From Conexibacter sp. S30A1 (GTDB taxonomy: Bacteria > Actinomycetota > Thermoleophilia > Solirubrobacterales > Solirubrobacteraceae): a stretch of DNA of 64,000 bases. The DNA lies in the NCBI RefSeq assembly GCF_023330665.1, contig NZ_CP097127.1, positions 372,001-436,000 on the forward strand. Direction: 5' to 3'. Below, one piece after another: positions 9,405 through 17,644 of the stretch; position 1 is the stretch's first letter; each line of letters opens with the position of its first letter. The notes under the pieces are model-generated. The model made no database searches. It saw nothing but the letters and a program-made list of their open reading frames with translations, and had not been told where the DNA came from. The position numbers and the translations under genes were made by a program.

Positions 9405-11344
9405 GTCTGCTTGCGATCCTGCTCGCCGCTGGAGCGGTGGTGGTGGCCTGCGGTCTGGTGGGTGCTCTGATCGGCGGGCTGAGGTGGTCGCTGTTGCTGC
9501 AGGCGGCCGGCATGGCGATGATCGGCGCCGTCGGCACCGCGGTTCTGTTTGGTGCAGCCTCGGTCGGGGCGCGGTTTCGGAGTGGCTTTTCGCCCGCGCT
9601 TGGGGTTGACCGTATGAGTGGCTTTTTTCTGCTGGTGCTGTCGCTGATCGCCGTCCCTGCCCTGTATTACGCACGCGATGCGCTACGCGGCGCACCGCGG
9701 GCGCGCGTGACGGCCGGGTTGAGCGGCGCCTTCTGCCTGGCGCTTGTGGGCCTGCTCACCGCGCGCGACGTCACGACTTTTCTGGGCTTCTGGGAGCTGA
9801 TGACGCTACTGCCGGCGGCCCTGATTCTGGTTGGGCGCCACGACGAGCGTGCGCGCCGGGACGTGTTCGCCTACTTGGCGATCACACACCTCGGCGGGGT
9901 GGGTGTCTGGGCCAGCATGCTGGTGCTGGCGGTGCACGGCGCACTCGGTGGCACGCCGCTGCACGGAGAGGGCCTGCGCGCGCTCGTCGCCGTGTTGGCG
10001 CTGATCGGCTTCGGCACCAAGGCGGGCGCAATGCCGTTGCACTCGTGGCTGCCACGGGCGCACCCGCTCGCGCCTGCGCACGTGTCGGCGCTGATGTCGG
10101 GGGTGATGATCAAGCTCGCGCTGTACGGTCTGATCCGGGTGCTGTTCGCGTGGGACGCGCCCGCGCCGCTGTGGGTGGGCGTCGTGCTGCTCGGCTTCGG
10201 CGCGCTGTCGGCGGTGGGTGGCGTGCTGTACGCGCTCTTTCAGCATGAGCTCAAGCGGCTGTTGGCGTTTCACTCGATTGAGAACGTCGGAATCATCCTG
10301 CTGGGGCTGGGCGCATCGCTCGTGTTCGCGGCGATCGGTCGGCCGCTTTGGAGCGCGATCGCGTTTGCGGCGGCGTTGCTTCACATTCTCAATCACGCGA
10401 TTTTCAAGGCGCTGCTGTTTCTCGGCGCGGGATCATTCGCAGCCGCCGTTGGGGGACTTGGTCTGGACCGGCTCGGTGGTCTGCTGCGCCGGATGCCCTG
10501 GACTGGCGGGGCCTTCGCGCTCGGAGCGATGGCGATCGCGGGGCTGCCGCCGCTCAACGGGTTTGTCTCGGAGTGGATGACTCTGCAGTCGCTGCTTCAC
10601 GTCGCCGTGTATGGGCCCTTTGGAGTTTCGCTTACGGCGCTGGTGGCGACCGCGGCGCTCGCCGCCACCGCGGCGCTGGCCGTGTTCTGTTTCGTGAAGG
10701 TCATCGGCTTGGTGCTGCTCGGAGCGCCGCGCTCCGGGGAATGTGAGGCTGCGAAGGAGAGCAGCGTGGGCATGAGAGCCCCGGTGGTCTTTCTCGCCGC
10801 CCTGTGCGTGCTGCTCGGCGTCACGCCAGGTCTGCTGGTCCCGACGCTCGCAAAGCTTCGCCTCAGCAGCGTTCCGTTGTCGGTGCATGCCGGCGTGTAT
10901 CTGCCGGGAACTGGCGGGTTTCCGACGCTTGCTTTGACGCTCGCGCTGGTGCTGCTGACGATCGGGCTATGGCGCCTTGGCACCGGTCGTCGTGCCGCAC
11001 CCACGCCAATATGGGCCTGCGGGCAGGCTGTTGTGCCGGCTTTGGCGTGGACGTCCTCAGGGTTCACCAAGCCGATCAGATTGGTCTTGGAGGGCGTGCT
11101 GCGACCGACGCGCGAACTGACGACCGTGCGTGCGCAGTCAGGCGTGGTGCAGGAGGTGCGGTATGAGGCTGAGGTGCCTCACCTGTTCGACACTCTGCTG
11201 TACGAGCCGGTTACTGCCGCGGCGCTGCGGGCAGCGGCGCTCGTCCGCCGGCTGCAGTCTGGGAGCCTGCGGACCTATCTGATCTATCTGGTGGGGCTGT
11301 TGGTGTTGCTGCTGGTGCTCGTGCGCCTTGGGGTGCTGGCGTGA
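9401..11344 (+). CDS. hyfB: hydrogenase-4 component B-like antiporter subunit (HyfB/NuoL-M family)
   Basis: A 647-residue polytopic membrane protein of the Mrp/NuoL/M/N proton-translocating family, matching HyfB/HycC length. Landmarks are a TM5-type Glu in LLGFWELMTLLPAALILVG, the loop MPLHSWLPRAHPLAPAHVSA followed by the TM7 Lys in LMSGVMIKLALYGL, the motif LLAFHSIENVGIILLG, and HILNHAIFKALLFLGAGS. A further block (MAIAGLPPLNGFVSEW) precedes the C-terminal helices. It would form a proton (or sodium) channel driven by the hydrogenase-like module. It is the first gene of a six-gene overlapping operon, and its stop overlaps the next start by 4 nt. Confidence 0.88.
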   Translation: MSLLAILLAAGAVVVACGLVGALIGGLRWSLLLQAAGMAMIGAVGTAVLFGAASVGARFRSGFSPALGVDRMSGFFLLVLSLIAVPALYYARDALRGAPRARVTAGLSGAFCLALVGLLTARDVTTFLGFWELMTLLPAALILVGRHDERARRDVFAYLAITHLGGVGVWASMLVLAVHGALGGTPLHGEGLRALVAVLALIGFGTKAGAMPLHSWLPRAHPLAPAHVSALMSGVMIKLALYGLIRVLFAWDAPAPLWVGVVLLGFGALSAVGGVLYALFQHELKRLLAFHSIENVGIILLGLGASLVFAAIGRPLWSAIAFAAALLHILNHAIFKALLFLGAGSFAAAVGGLGLDRLGGLLRRMPWTGGAFALGAMAIAGLPPLNGFVSEWMTLQSLLHVAVYGPFGVSLTALVATAALAATAALAVFCFVKVIGLVLLGAPRSGECEAAKESSVGMRAPVVFLAALCVLLGVTPGLLVPTLAKLRLSSVPLSVHAGVYLPGTGGFPTLALTLALVLLTIGLWRLGTGRRAAPTPIWACGQAVVPALAWTSSGFTKPIRLVLEGVLRPTRELTTVRAQSGVVQEVRYEAEVPHLFDTLLYEPVTAAALRAAALVRRLQSGSLRTYLIYLVGLLVLLLVLVRLGVLA

Positions 11345-12270
11345 GCGTGGCCGGAGCGCTCGCCGGGGCCGTGCAGGTCCTTGGCGGAGTCTTGCTCGCG
11401 CCCTTGATCCCTGGCCTCATTCAGCGGCTCAAGGCGAGGTTGCAGGGTCGGCCCGGTCCCTCGCCGTTGCAGCCTTACCGTGAGCTGCGACGGTTGTGGC
11501 ACAAGAGTGGGGTAGCGCCGTTCCCCCGCACCGTGATCTACGAGCTGGCGCCACCTGTGGTGGTTGCGTCATCGCTTGTGGCGCTCGTGATGCTGCCGAT
11601 CGGCGGTCGCTCACCGGGCTGGCCGGTGGGTCACGATGCGCTCGTGCTCGTCGGGCTGCTGGCGCTGGGCCGCTTTGCAATCACTCTGGCCGCATGGGAC
11701 ACCGGCGGCGGCTTTGGGCTGATGGGCGCGAGCCGCGAGCTGACGTTTGGGGTGCCGGTCGAGGCGGTGCTGCTGATGGTGATGGTGCTTGTAGCACTGC
11801 CGGTCGGCAGCACCAACCTGATTGCGCTGAGCGATGCGGCCGCACGTCCGCACGTGTGGGGAGAACCGGCGCACTGGGCAGCGCTGCTGGCGTTTGTGCT
11901 GGTCATGCTCGCCGAGACTGGCCGCCAGCCGATTGACAACCCCGATACGCATCTTGAGCTCACGATGGTGCATGAGGGGCCGCTGCTTGAGTATGCGGGT
12001 CGCGAACTCGCGTACCTGCAGTGGGCTGCGGCGGCGCGGCACTGGATCATGCTGGTGCTTGCCACCGAGTTGTTCGTTCCGCATCCCGGCCCGTTTGCAG
12101 CACGCTTGGCGGTCCTTGTGGTGTCTGTGCCGGTCTGGTGTGGCCTGTTGGCGGTGGTCGAGACGACTCAGGCCAAGATGCGTGTTCTGCGCGTGCCGCT
12201 GTTCTTGGGTGCCGGCGGGCTGGTTTGCCTGCTTGGGTTGGCGAGTTGGTTTGCTGGGGGTGGCTCGTGA
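11341..12270 (+). CDS. hyfC: hydrogenase-4 component C-like membrane subunit (HyfC/HycD/NuoH family)
   Basis: The 309-residue protein belongs to the NuoH-like membrane-anchor family. It has GRPGPSPLQPYRELRRLWHK in the first cytoplasmic loop and the near-invariant ETGRQPIDNPDTHLELTMVHE (about residues 196-216), which contacts the hydrogenase module. YAGRELAYLQWAAAARH follows. Roughly eight hydrophobic helices are visible. In the complex it anchors the catalytic subunits to the antiporter arm and lines the proton path. The GTG start overlaps the previous stop, and its own stop overlaps the next GTG. Confidence 0.9.
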   Translation: MSVAGALAGAVQVLGGVLLAPLIPGLIQRLKARLQGRPGPSPLQPYRELRRLWHKSGVAPFPRTVIYELAPPVVVASSLVALVMLPIGGRSPGWPVGHDALVLVGLLALGRFAITLAAWDTGGGFGLMGASRELTFGVPVEAVLLMVMVLVALPVGSTNLIALSDAAARPHVWGEPAHWAALLAFVLVMLAETGRQPIDNPDTHLELTMVHEGPLLEYAGRELAYLQWAAAARHWIMLVLATELFVPHPGPFAARLAVLVVSVPVWCGLLAVVETTQAKMRVLRVPLFLGAGGLVCLLGLASWFAGGGS

Positions 12271-12884
12271 GCCATGCCGTGCTCTGGGTGCTGACAATCA
12301 GCGCGCTTGCGGTGGTGGTTGTCCGCCGACGGTCTGTCGCGATCGCGCTGGTGGCCCTGCAGTCGCTGGTTTTGGGCATACAGGCGATCTCCCAGGCTGC
12401 GGGCACGTCGACGGCGCTGCTGGTCGCGGGGATCGTGCTGCTGGCCAAGGCGATCGTCCTGCCTGTGCTCCTCGGGCTCATCGTCCTGCGGACCCGTGAG
12501 CCGGGACGGATGGCGTCAGAGCGTCATCCGCTGGCACGGCTCATGGTCGCGCTTGCGATCGCGTTGGCGGTCGTGACGCTCATGCCGCGCTTTGGACTGA
12601 CGCATGCCGATGTGGAGGACACCGCGGTTGGCCTGGTCGCGCTCGGTCTCGCCATCGCCGTTGTGCGCCGACCGACGGTCTTCCAGGCATGCGGGTTTCT
12701 GGTGGCCGAGAATGGCCTCTACCTTGCTGCACTCTCTGTGCCGAGGGGCTTCCCGGTGTTCATCGAGCTCGGGTTGGTGTTCGATCTCGTCGTTGTGATC
12801 TCGGTCGCGGGAGCGTTCAGCGCCAGAATCCACGGGGAGCTCGGGACCGGCGATACCTCGTTGTTGGGGGGTCTGCGTGATTGA
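12267..12884 (+). CDS. hyfE: hydrogenase-4 component E-like subunit (HyfE/NuoK family)
   Basis: A 205-residue hydrophobic protein with about six membrane helices, corresponding to HyfE. That protein contains a NuoK-like unit. The C-terminal part FLVAENGLYLAALS carries the membrane-embedded Glu expected for NuoK-type proton transfer, and GLVFDLVVVISVAGAFSARIH ends the protein. The frame is open upstream to 12021, but the GTG at 12267 gives the 4-nt overlap seen at every junction of this operon and the correct family length. Confidence 0.85.
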   Translation: MSHAVLWVLTISALAVVVVRRRSVAIALVALQSLVLGIQAISQAAGTSTALLVAGIVLLAKAIVLPVLLGLIVLRTREPGRMASERHPLARLMVALAIALAVVTLMPRFGLTHADVEDTAVGLVALGLAIAVVRRPTVFQACGFLVAENGLYLAALSVPRGFPVFIELGLVFDLVVVISVAGAFSARIHGELGTGDTSLLGGLRD

Positions 12885-14349
12885 AGCGCTCGTCATCGCT
12901 GTCCCGGCACTGCCGCTCGCCTGCGGGCTGCTGGTTCAGTTGGCACGCACTCCGGGCGTGGCAGACCGGATCAATGTCGCCGGCGCGCTGCTGACCGGAG
13001 CATGCGCTGGTCTCCTGGCGATCCTGGCGCTCCTCGGCAGCTCCAATCCCACGCAGGGAGCGTGGTATGTGGTGGACGGCGCCAGTGGCGCGTTCGTTGG
13101 CGTTGTGGCGGTCGTCGGGTTGCTGAGTGCGCTGGTCTCCCCGGTATACCTTGCCGCCGAGGGTCGCAGCTTCTTTAGAGCCCCCCGTGCGAGGGCGTGG
13201 TACTACTTCGGCCTTAACCTTTTCTGGGCTGCGCTGCTGGCGATTCCGTTGGTCAACAACCTCGGCGTTGCGTGGTTGCTGGTCGAGGCAACCACCGGCG
13301 CCTCCGCGCTGCTCGTTGCCTATAGTGGCCGGCGCTCGGCGCTGGAGGCGGGCTGGAAGTACCTGGTGCTGACGACATTCGGGCTGACGATCGCGCTGGC
13401 CGGCATCCTCGTGCTGTATGTCGGCCTGGCGCCGCACGGTGGTGTTCTGGGGACTCTCGACTGGCAATCGATTTCGCGCCATGCCCACTTGTTGCCAGCC
13501 AAAGATGCGCTGCTTGCGTTTCTGCTGATTGTCGGCGGGCTGGCGACCAAGATCGGCTGGGCACCGGTACACAATTGGTTGCCCGACGCGCATAGTGAAG
13601 CGCCGCCCCCAGTCAGCGCTCTGCTGTCCGCGGCGCTTCTGCCAACGGTGATCTTGGTTGCATGGCGTGTGCTCGTCACGCTCGGCCCAGCCTTGCGCGC
13701 CGGCGTGGGAGACGCAACCTTCATGGCGTTCGGTTTGGCGTCGCTGGCGATTGCCGTCCCGTTCCTGTGGCGGCCGCTGCCATGGAAGCGGCTGCTGGCG
13801 TACTCCAGCCTTGAGCACATGGGCGTGCTCGCGCTCGGCATCGGCTTCGCCTCCCCGCTGGCGACCGCAGGCGTGCTGCTGCACCTGGCCGGCCATGCCC
13901 TTGCCAAATCGCTTGGCTTCTACGCCGCAATGCCACTGCTGCGCCACCAACCAGAAAGCGCCGAGCGCCCGCCGCGTGGGATCGCGAAGCTCAGCGCTGG
14001 TACTGCCGCCGCGATCGGCCTCAGCCTCGGGTCGCTCGGCGGGTTACCACCCTCGCCACTGTTCTTCAGCGAGCTGCTCATCCTGATTGGCGGCATCGCC
14101 GCTGGGCATCTCGTCGTCGCGCTGATCGCCGCGGCCTTGCTCGGCCTCGGGTTCCTCGGGCTGGCCCACGCTCTGATCGAAGGTCTGCTCGGCGGTGAGC
14201 AACGCCGCGCGTGGTCTCGTGGGCGTAGCGTCCGTGTCACCGAAGGTCTGGCCACCGTGATCGGTCTGAGTCTTCTCGCGCTGGCAGCCTGCGCATACCT
14301 GCTACCTGGTTCGGTGGCCGTCCGCATGCTGATGGATGGCCTCACATGA
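12877..14349 (+). CDS. hyfF: hydrogenase-4 component F-like antiporter subunit (HyfF)
   Basis: The 490-residue protein is a second Mrp/NuoM-N-type antiporter unit with about 14 membrane helices. The conserved loop reads TKIGWAPVHNWLPDAHSEAP, followed by PVSALLSAALLPTVILVAW. The TM7 Lys/Asn seen in relatives is a Pro here. Also visible are LLAYSSLEHMGVLALGIGF and HLAGHALAKSLGFYAAM. Start GTG 12877 lies inside the hyfE 3' end (8-nt overlap). HyfF together with HyfB would give two proton channels per complex. Confidence 0.87.
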   Translation: MIEALVIAVPALPLACGLLVQLARTPGVADRINVAGALLTGACAGLLAILALLGSSNPTQGAWYVVDGASGAFVGVVAVVGLLSALVSPVYLAAEGRSFFRAPRARAWYYFGLNLFWAALLAIPLVNNLGVAWLLVEATTGASALLVAYSGRRSALEAGWKYLVLTTFGLTIALAGILVLYVGLAPHGGVLGTLDWQSISRHAHLLPAKDALLAFLLIVGGLATKIGWAPVHNWLPDAHSEAPPPVSALLSAALLPTVILVAWRVLVTLGPALRAGVGDATFMAFGLASLAIAVPFLWRPLPWKRLLAYSSLEHMGVLALGIGFASPLATAGVLLHLAGHALAKSLGFYAAMPLLRHQPESAERPPRGIAKLSAGTAAAIGLSLGSLGGLPPSPLFFSELLILIGGIAAGHLVVALIAAALLGLGFLGLAHALIEGLLGGEQRRAWSRGRSVRVTEGLATVIGLSLLALAACAYLLPGSVAVRMLMDGLT

Positions 14350-15797
14350 GCACGCCGCGCGACGCCTCCGGGCGCATGCCCGGTGTTGCTGAGATCAGAG
14401 CGGTACCGGCCGCGGCCTGGCGCCGGGCCTGCCTCGACGCGCACGCCCACGGCGAGCGCTTTGGTGGGCTGTTTTCCCACCTGCCGGCGTCGGGACCACC
14501 GCGACTGCGAGCGGTGTTCAGCACGCCGGCAGGCGAGCGGCTGATCACCTGCGAGGCCACCGAGGGCGCCGTGGAGACGATTGTCGACGTGATCCCGGCG
14601 GCCGGCTGGGACGAGCGCGAGGCACACGACCTCCACGCGATCAGCTTCATCGGCCACGAGCCACTGCGCCCGCTAATTGACCACCACGCGCCGCTGGAGG
14701 CGTGGACGGTTCCAACCGTCGGCGAGGATGTGCATCAGGTCGCGGTCGGACCGATCCATGCCGGCGTGATCGAGTCGGGCCACTTCCGCTTCCACGTCGT
14801 CGGAGAACGGATACTGCACCTCGACGTCCGCCTCTCCTACAAGCGTCGCGGCCTGGAGACCGCCGCTGCTGGACGGTCGCTGGGGGATGGAATCGCCTAC
14901 GCGCAGCGCGCCTGTGCGGCGTGCGCGGTGACCAACACAGTGGCCTACGCGCAAGCGTGTGAGGCCGCACTCGGGCTTCAGCCGGACGATCACCTGCGGC
15001 GCGCCCGAACGGTCCTGCTTGAGCTCGAACGCGTCTACAACCACCTGAACGACATCTCCGCGATCTGCGCTGGGGTCGGGTTTGCGCCCGGGGCGATGGC
15101 GTACGCCGCCCTCAAAGAGCGCGCCCAGCGCCTGAACGAGCGCCTCGCATGGCATAGGTTTCTGTTTGACACGGTGTCCGTGGGAAGAAGTGCGATCTCA
15201 TTCGATCGTCAGGAGGCCGCGGATGCCCGTCGGGAGCTGGCAGCGATCGGCCAGGAGCACCAGCTCGTCTGGCGGGATCTGCGGTTCGTGTCCTCGCTGC
15301 AGGAGCGACTCGAAGGGGTCGCCACGCTCAGCGCCGCTGACGCCGAGCGCCTCGGTGCCGTCGGCCCGGCCGCACGCGCCTCGGGCCTGCGCGACGACCA
15401 TCGCATCCACAGTCCGCACCTCAGCTACAGCGGCTTCAGCGTAGCGGTCGCAGAGGCCGCCTCTGGTGATGTCGCGGCCCGCACGAACCAGCGCGCGCTC
15501 GAGTTGCACCAGTCCCTGGAACTCCTCGACGACCTGCTCACCCAGCCGCTTGAGCCCGGTACGGTCCGACGCTGCGGGGAAGAGGCGAGCACGGCTGTGG
15601 GTCGCGTCGAAAGCCCGCGCGGTGTGACCGTCTGCGTGGTAGTGCGCGAAGGCGACCGGTTGGCCGCGCTGCACCTGCGCACGGGCTCGTACGCCAACTG
15701 GCCGGTGCTGGCGCACGCCGTGGTCGGCGAGCTGCTGCCGGACTTTCCACTCATCAATAAGAGCTTTGAGCTCTGTTACGCCTGTGCGGACCGCTGA
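14346..15797 (+). CDS. hyfG: hydrogenase large subunit-like protein, NuoC-NuoD fusion (HyfG/HycE type)
   Basis: A 483-residue fusion of a NuoC-like 30-kDa domain (about 1-125) with a NuoD/[NiFe] large-subunit domain. Both Ni-site cysteine pairs are kept but the contexts are changed. The first is RACAACAVTNTVAYAQACE, where hydrogenases have RxCGxC and a His. The second is SFELCYACADR at the very C-terminus, where DPCxxC is usual. The protein ends three residues after the last Cys, so the C-terminal peptide cleaved during maturation of most [NiFe] hydrogenases is absent. It is probably the catalytic subunit of a group 4 complex; whether it makes H2, uses another substrate or is a redox-coupling relic cannot be decided here. 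No hyp maturation genes are nearby. Confidence 0.85.
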   Translation: MSTPRDASGRMPGVAEIRAVPAAAWRRACLDAHAHGERFGGLFSHLPASGPPRLRAVFSTPAGERLITCEATEGAVETIVDVIPAAGWDEREAHDLHAISFIGHEPLRPLIDHHAPLEAWTVPTVGEDVHQVAVGPIHAGVIESGHFRFHVVGERILHLDVRLSYKRRGLETAAAGRSLGDGIAYAQRACAACAVTNTVAYAQACEAALGLQPDDHLRRARTVLLELERVYNHLNDISAICAGVGFAPGAMAYAALKERAQRLNERLAWHRFLFDTVSVGRSAISFDRQEAADARRELAAIGQEHQLVWRDLRFVSSLQERLEGVATLSAADAERLGAVGPAARASGLRDDHRIHSPHLSYSGFSVAVAEAASGDVAARTNQRALELHQSLELLDDLLTQPLEPGTVRRCGEEASTAVGRVESPRGVTVCVVVREGDRLAALHLRTGSYANWPVLAHAVVGELLPDFPLINKSFELCYACADR

Positions 15798-15801
15798 GAC
15801 G

Positions 15802-16266
15802 ATGTTCGTGTTGCTCAACCACCTCCAGCGACTGCGCCGAGCCACGCCTCCGTCGCCGGTGCGTGCGCGCGGCTCGCTTGCGGTCCGTCACGTCGATGCC
15901 GGCTCCTGCAACGGCTGTGAGCACGAACTTGCGGCAGCCACAAATCCGTTCTACGACCTCCAACAATACGGGCTGAACGTCGTCGCCTCGCCGCGCCATG
16001 CCGATGTCCTGCTCGTCACCGGCGCGATCACCACACGCATGGCCGGACCCCTCCGCACAGCCTACGAAGCGATGCCCGAGCCCAGACTCGTCGCCGCGCT
16101 CGGAGACTGCGCCCTGGGCTGCAATCTCCTCGGCGACCAAGCAGAACTCGCTGGCCCGCTTGAAGCGATCCTCCCCGTCGACCTGCGCATCCCGGGCTGT
16201 CCGCCCACGCCGAAGGCGATTGCCCAGGCGCTCACCGCGGCGCTTCACAGACTCGCAACCGACTGA
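15802..16266 (+). CDS. hyfI: hydrogenase small subunit-like Fe-S protein (HyfI/NuoB family)
   Basis: A 154-residue NuoB-like subunit that carries the proximal 4Fe-4S cluster next to the Ni or quinone site. Cluster ligands are visible in DAGSCNGCEHEL, ALGDCALGCNLL and RIPGCPPTPKAIAQAL. ATG 15802 lies 4 nt after the hyfG stop; a longer TTG start at 15766 is possible but would overlap hyfG by 32 nt. No separate polyferredoxin subunit (HyfA/HyfH) is encoded nearby, so the electron donor must come from elsewhere. It is the last recognisable gene of the operon. Confidence 0.88.
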   Translation: MFVLLNHLQRLRRATPPSPVRARGSLAVRHVDAGSCNGCEHELAAATNPFYDLQQYGLNVVASPRHADVLLVTGAITTRMAGPLRTAYEAMPEPRLVAALGDCALGCNLLGDQAELAGPLEAILPVDLRIPGCPPTPKAIAQALTAALHRLATD

Positions 16267-16394
16267 CAGCGGCGAGCGGCCGCAGCTCCGGCGGACGGAA
16301 GCGGCTTGGGTGGCGAACGCCGCCTTCCGATCAGCGGGGCGCGCTCAACCTCACGACGCAAGCCATCGCATGGGTGAGAGGTGAGGCCCAGAGA

Positions 16395-16423
16395 TTGCAC
16401 TTAGTCTTATAAGATGATAAGGT
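16395..16423 (+). promoter_or_regulatory. promoter with overlapping ArsR-type operator, copy 2
   Basis: TTGCAC (16395-16400), a 17-bp spacer and TAAGGT (16418-16423) form a promoter-like pair. The 18-bp element CTTATAAGATGATAAGGT (16406-16423) covers the spacer and -10 box. It contains an inverted repeat CTTAT/ATAAG and matches the site upstream of arsR at 15 of 18 positions. This is the layout expected for repression by the ArsR protein encoded at 8244. Confidence 0.5.
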
Positions 16424-16451
16424 ATGGTGTAAGCAAGGGTTAGAGGATGGA

Positions 16452-16805
16452 ATGCGCACCAGTGAACAGGTCGGCCCGCCTGGCTGGCCGATGAAGTCGG
16501 TGCTGATCCAGCGCCCAGTCGATGATGGCATCCAGCATCGGTTCGAGATGAGCCGCCAGCTGCTCGCCTCCCAGCGGCGAGCAGACCGCGCTGCGGAAAC
16601 GGGAGCCTCCGTGGCCACGTTGCGCTGTGTGCTGGGCATCTACTGCGCCCGTTACGCGGTGGCTCTCGGGCGTGCCACAACTGCCAGTTCGGGCGTTGAG
16701 CGGCAGGCCGCCTTCGCGGAAGCTCGGCGCATCATCCAGCTGTCCGTTCCGCTGCGCAGGCAGATCGCCTCGTCGGCCGACACGGCGGCCGTACCCAACG
16801 CGTGA
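16452..16805 (+). CDS. hypothetical protein downstream of ArsR-type site
   Basis: The 117-residue protein starts at an ATG 29 nt after the -10-like element. It has strongly G/C third codon positions. It is mostly helical and Arg/Ala-rich, with two cysteines close together in TLRCVLGIYCARYAVAL (about residues 57-73). No family is recognised and there is no signal peptide or membrane segment. Its promoter region carries the second copy of the putative ArsR operator, so it may be a regulon member induced together with arsR. Confidence 0.5.
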   Translation: MRTSEQVGPPGWPMKSVLIQRPVDDGIQHRFEMSRQLLASQRRADRAAETGASVATLRCVLGIYCARYAVALGRATTASSGVERQAAFAEARRIIQLSVPLRRQIASSADTAAVPNA

Positions 16806-16972
16806 CCGGAGCGCGCATCGTCGACCAGCGTGTGTGCCGGGTGAGGGCAAGCAGCCGTGCGAGTCGCATGGTCTGATCTAGCGGTAAGCATCGCGGTCAT
16901 ACGCGCCTTCTCGCCGCCGAGCGCGCAGCGAACGGGCGGCGCGCGTCGCTGTGAACAGCTCGGCCGACCATC

Positions 16973-17266
16973 ATGGGTGGCATGGCAAGCGCGGTGATCT
17001 CCGTCAGGGTGCAGGCTCGCTCGCGGCGTGAAGGCTTGGTCGCGGATCGTGCTGGCGTCTTGGTCGTCCGCGTCGCGGCTCCCGCGCTTGATGGACGCGC
17101 CAACCAAGCCCTCTGCCGACTGCTTGCCCGAGAACTCGGTGTACGTGATGCGAGTGTGGCCATCATCCGTGGGGAGCGGGCCCGTGAGAAGCTCTTACGA
17201 ATCGACGGCGTCGACCAAGAAACCGCCGAAGCCACGCTCGGCTTGAAGGCGGGCCAGTCGGGCTGA
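16973..17266 (+). CDS. DUF167 (YggU-type) family protein
   Basis: A 97-residue protein with the DUF167 pattern: an N-terminal strand VISVRVQARSRREGLV, the central VVRVAAPALDGRANQALCRL helix region, and the late motif VAIIRGERAREKLLRIDGVD. The fold is a small alpha/beta domain with unknown function, often encoded near yggT/proC or RNA-related genes. Two in-frame starts are possible (16973 and ATG 16982); the second begins MASAVISV and looks more like family members. Confidence 0.75.
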   Translation: MGGMASAVISVRVQARSRREGLVADRAGVLVVRVAAPALDGRANQALCRLLARELGVRDASVAIIRGERAREKLLRIDGVDQETAEATLGLKAGQSG

Positions 17267-17352
17267 CTCTGCGCCTGCCCGATCTGCTGCTCTAAGTGGG
17301 CGTCGTCAGGGGTCTTCGGCAGACGCTCAAGGATGCAGCCGTCACGGAGTAG

Positions 17353-17426
17353 TCGGGGAGACAGGATTTGAACCTGCGACCGCCCGGCCCCCAGCCGGGT
17401 GCGCTACCAGACTGCGCCACTCCCCG
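17353..17426 (-). tRNA. tRNA-Pro (anticodon GGG)
   Basis: On the minus strand the acceptor arm CGGGGAG pairs with CTCCCCG and is followed by discriminator A. The anticodon stem CCCGG/CCGGG encloses loop CTGGGGG, giving anticodon GGG. The T-loop GGTTCAAATCC is canonical. CCA is not encoded. Confidence 0.95.
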
Positions 17427-17644
17427 TGGTGTGGCGATGATAGCCAGCGCGGGGCGGGGCGATGCGCTGCCATGACCGACGGGGATGGCCTGGACGGCCG
17501 ACGAGTGCGCTGAGAAGGCGGCCAAAGATGTCTGCGCGCCGGCTGCTGAGGCCGCGCCCCATGGCGGAGGTGAGCCCTGCGGGCGGCAACAAGCGGGCTG
17601 GTGAAGGCACCCGGGCACCCACGAGGCGTGCGTGAGGATTGTGC

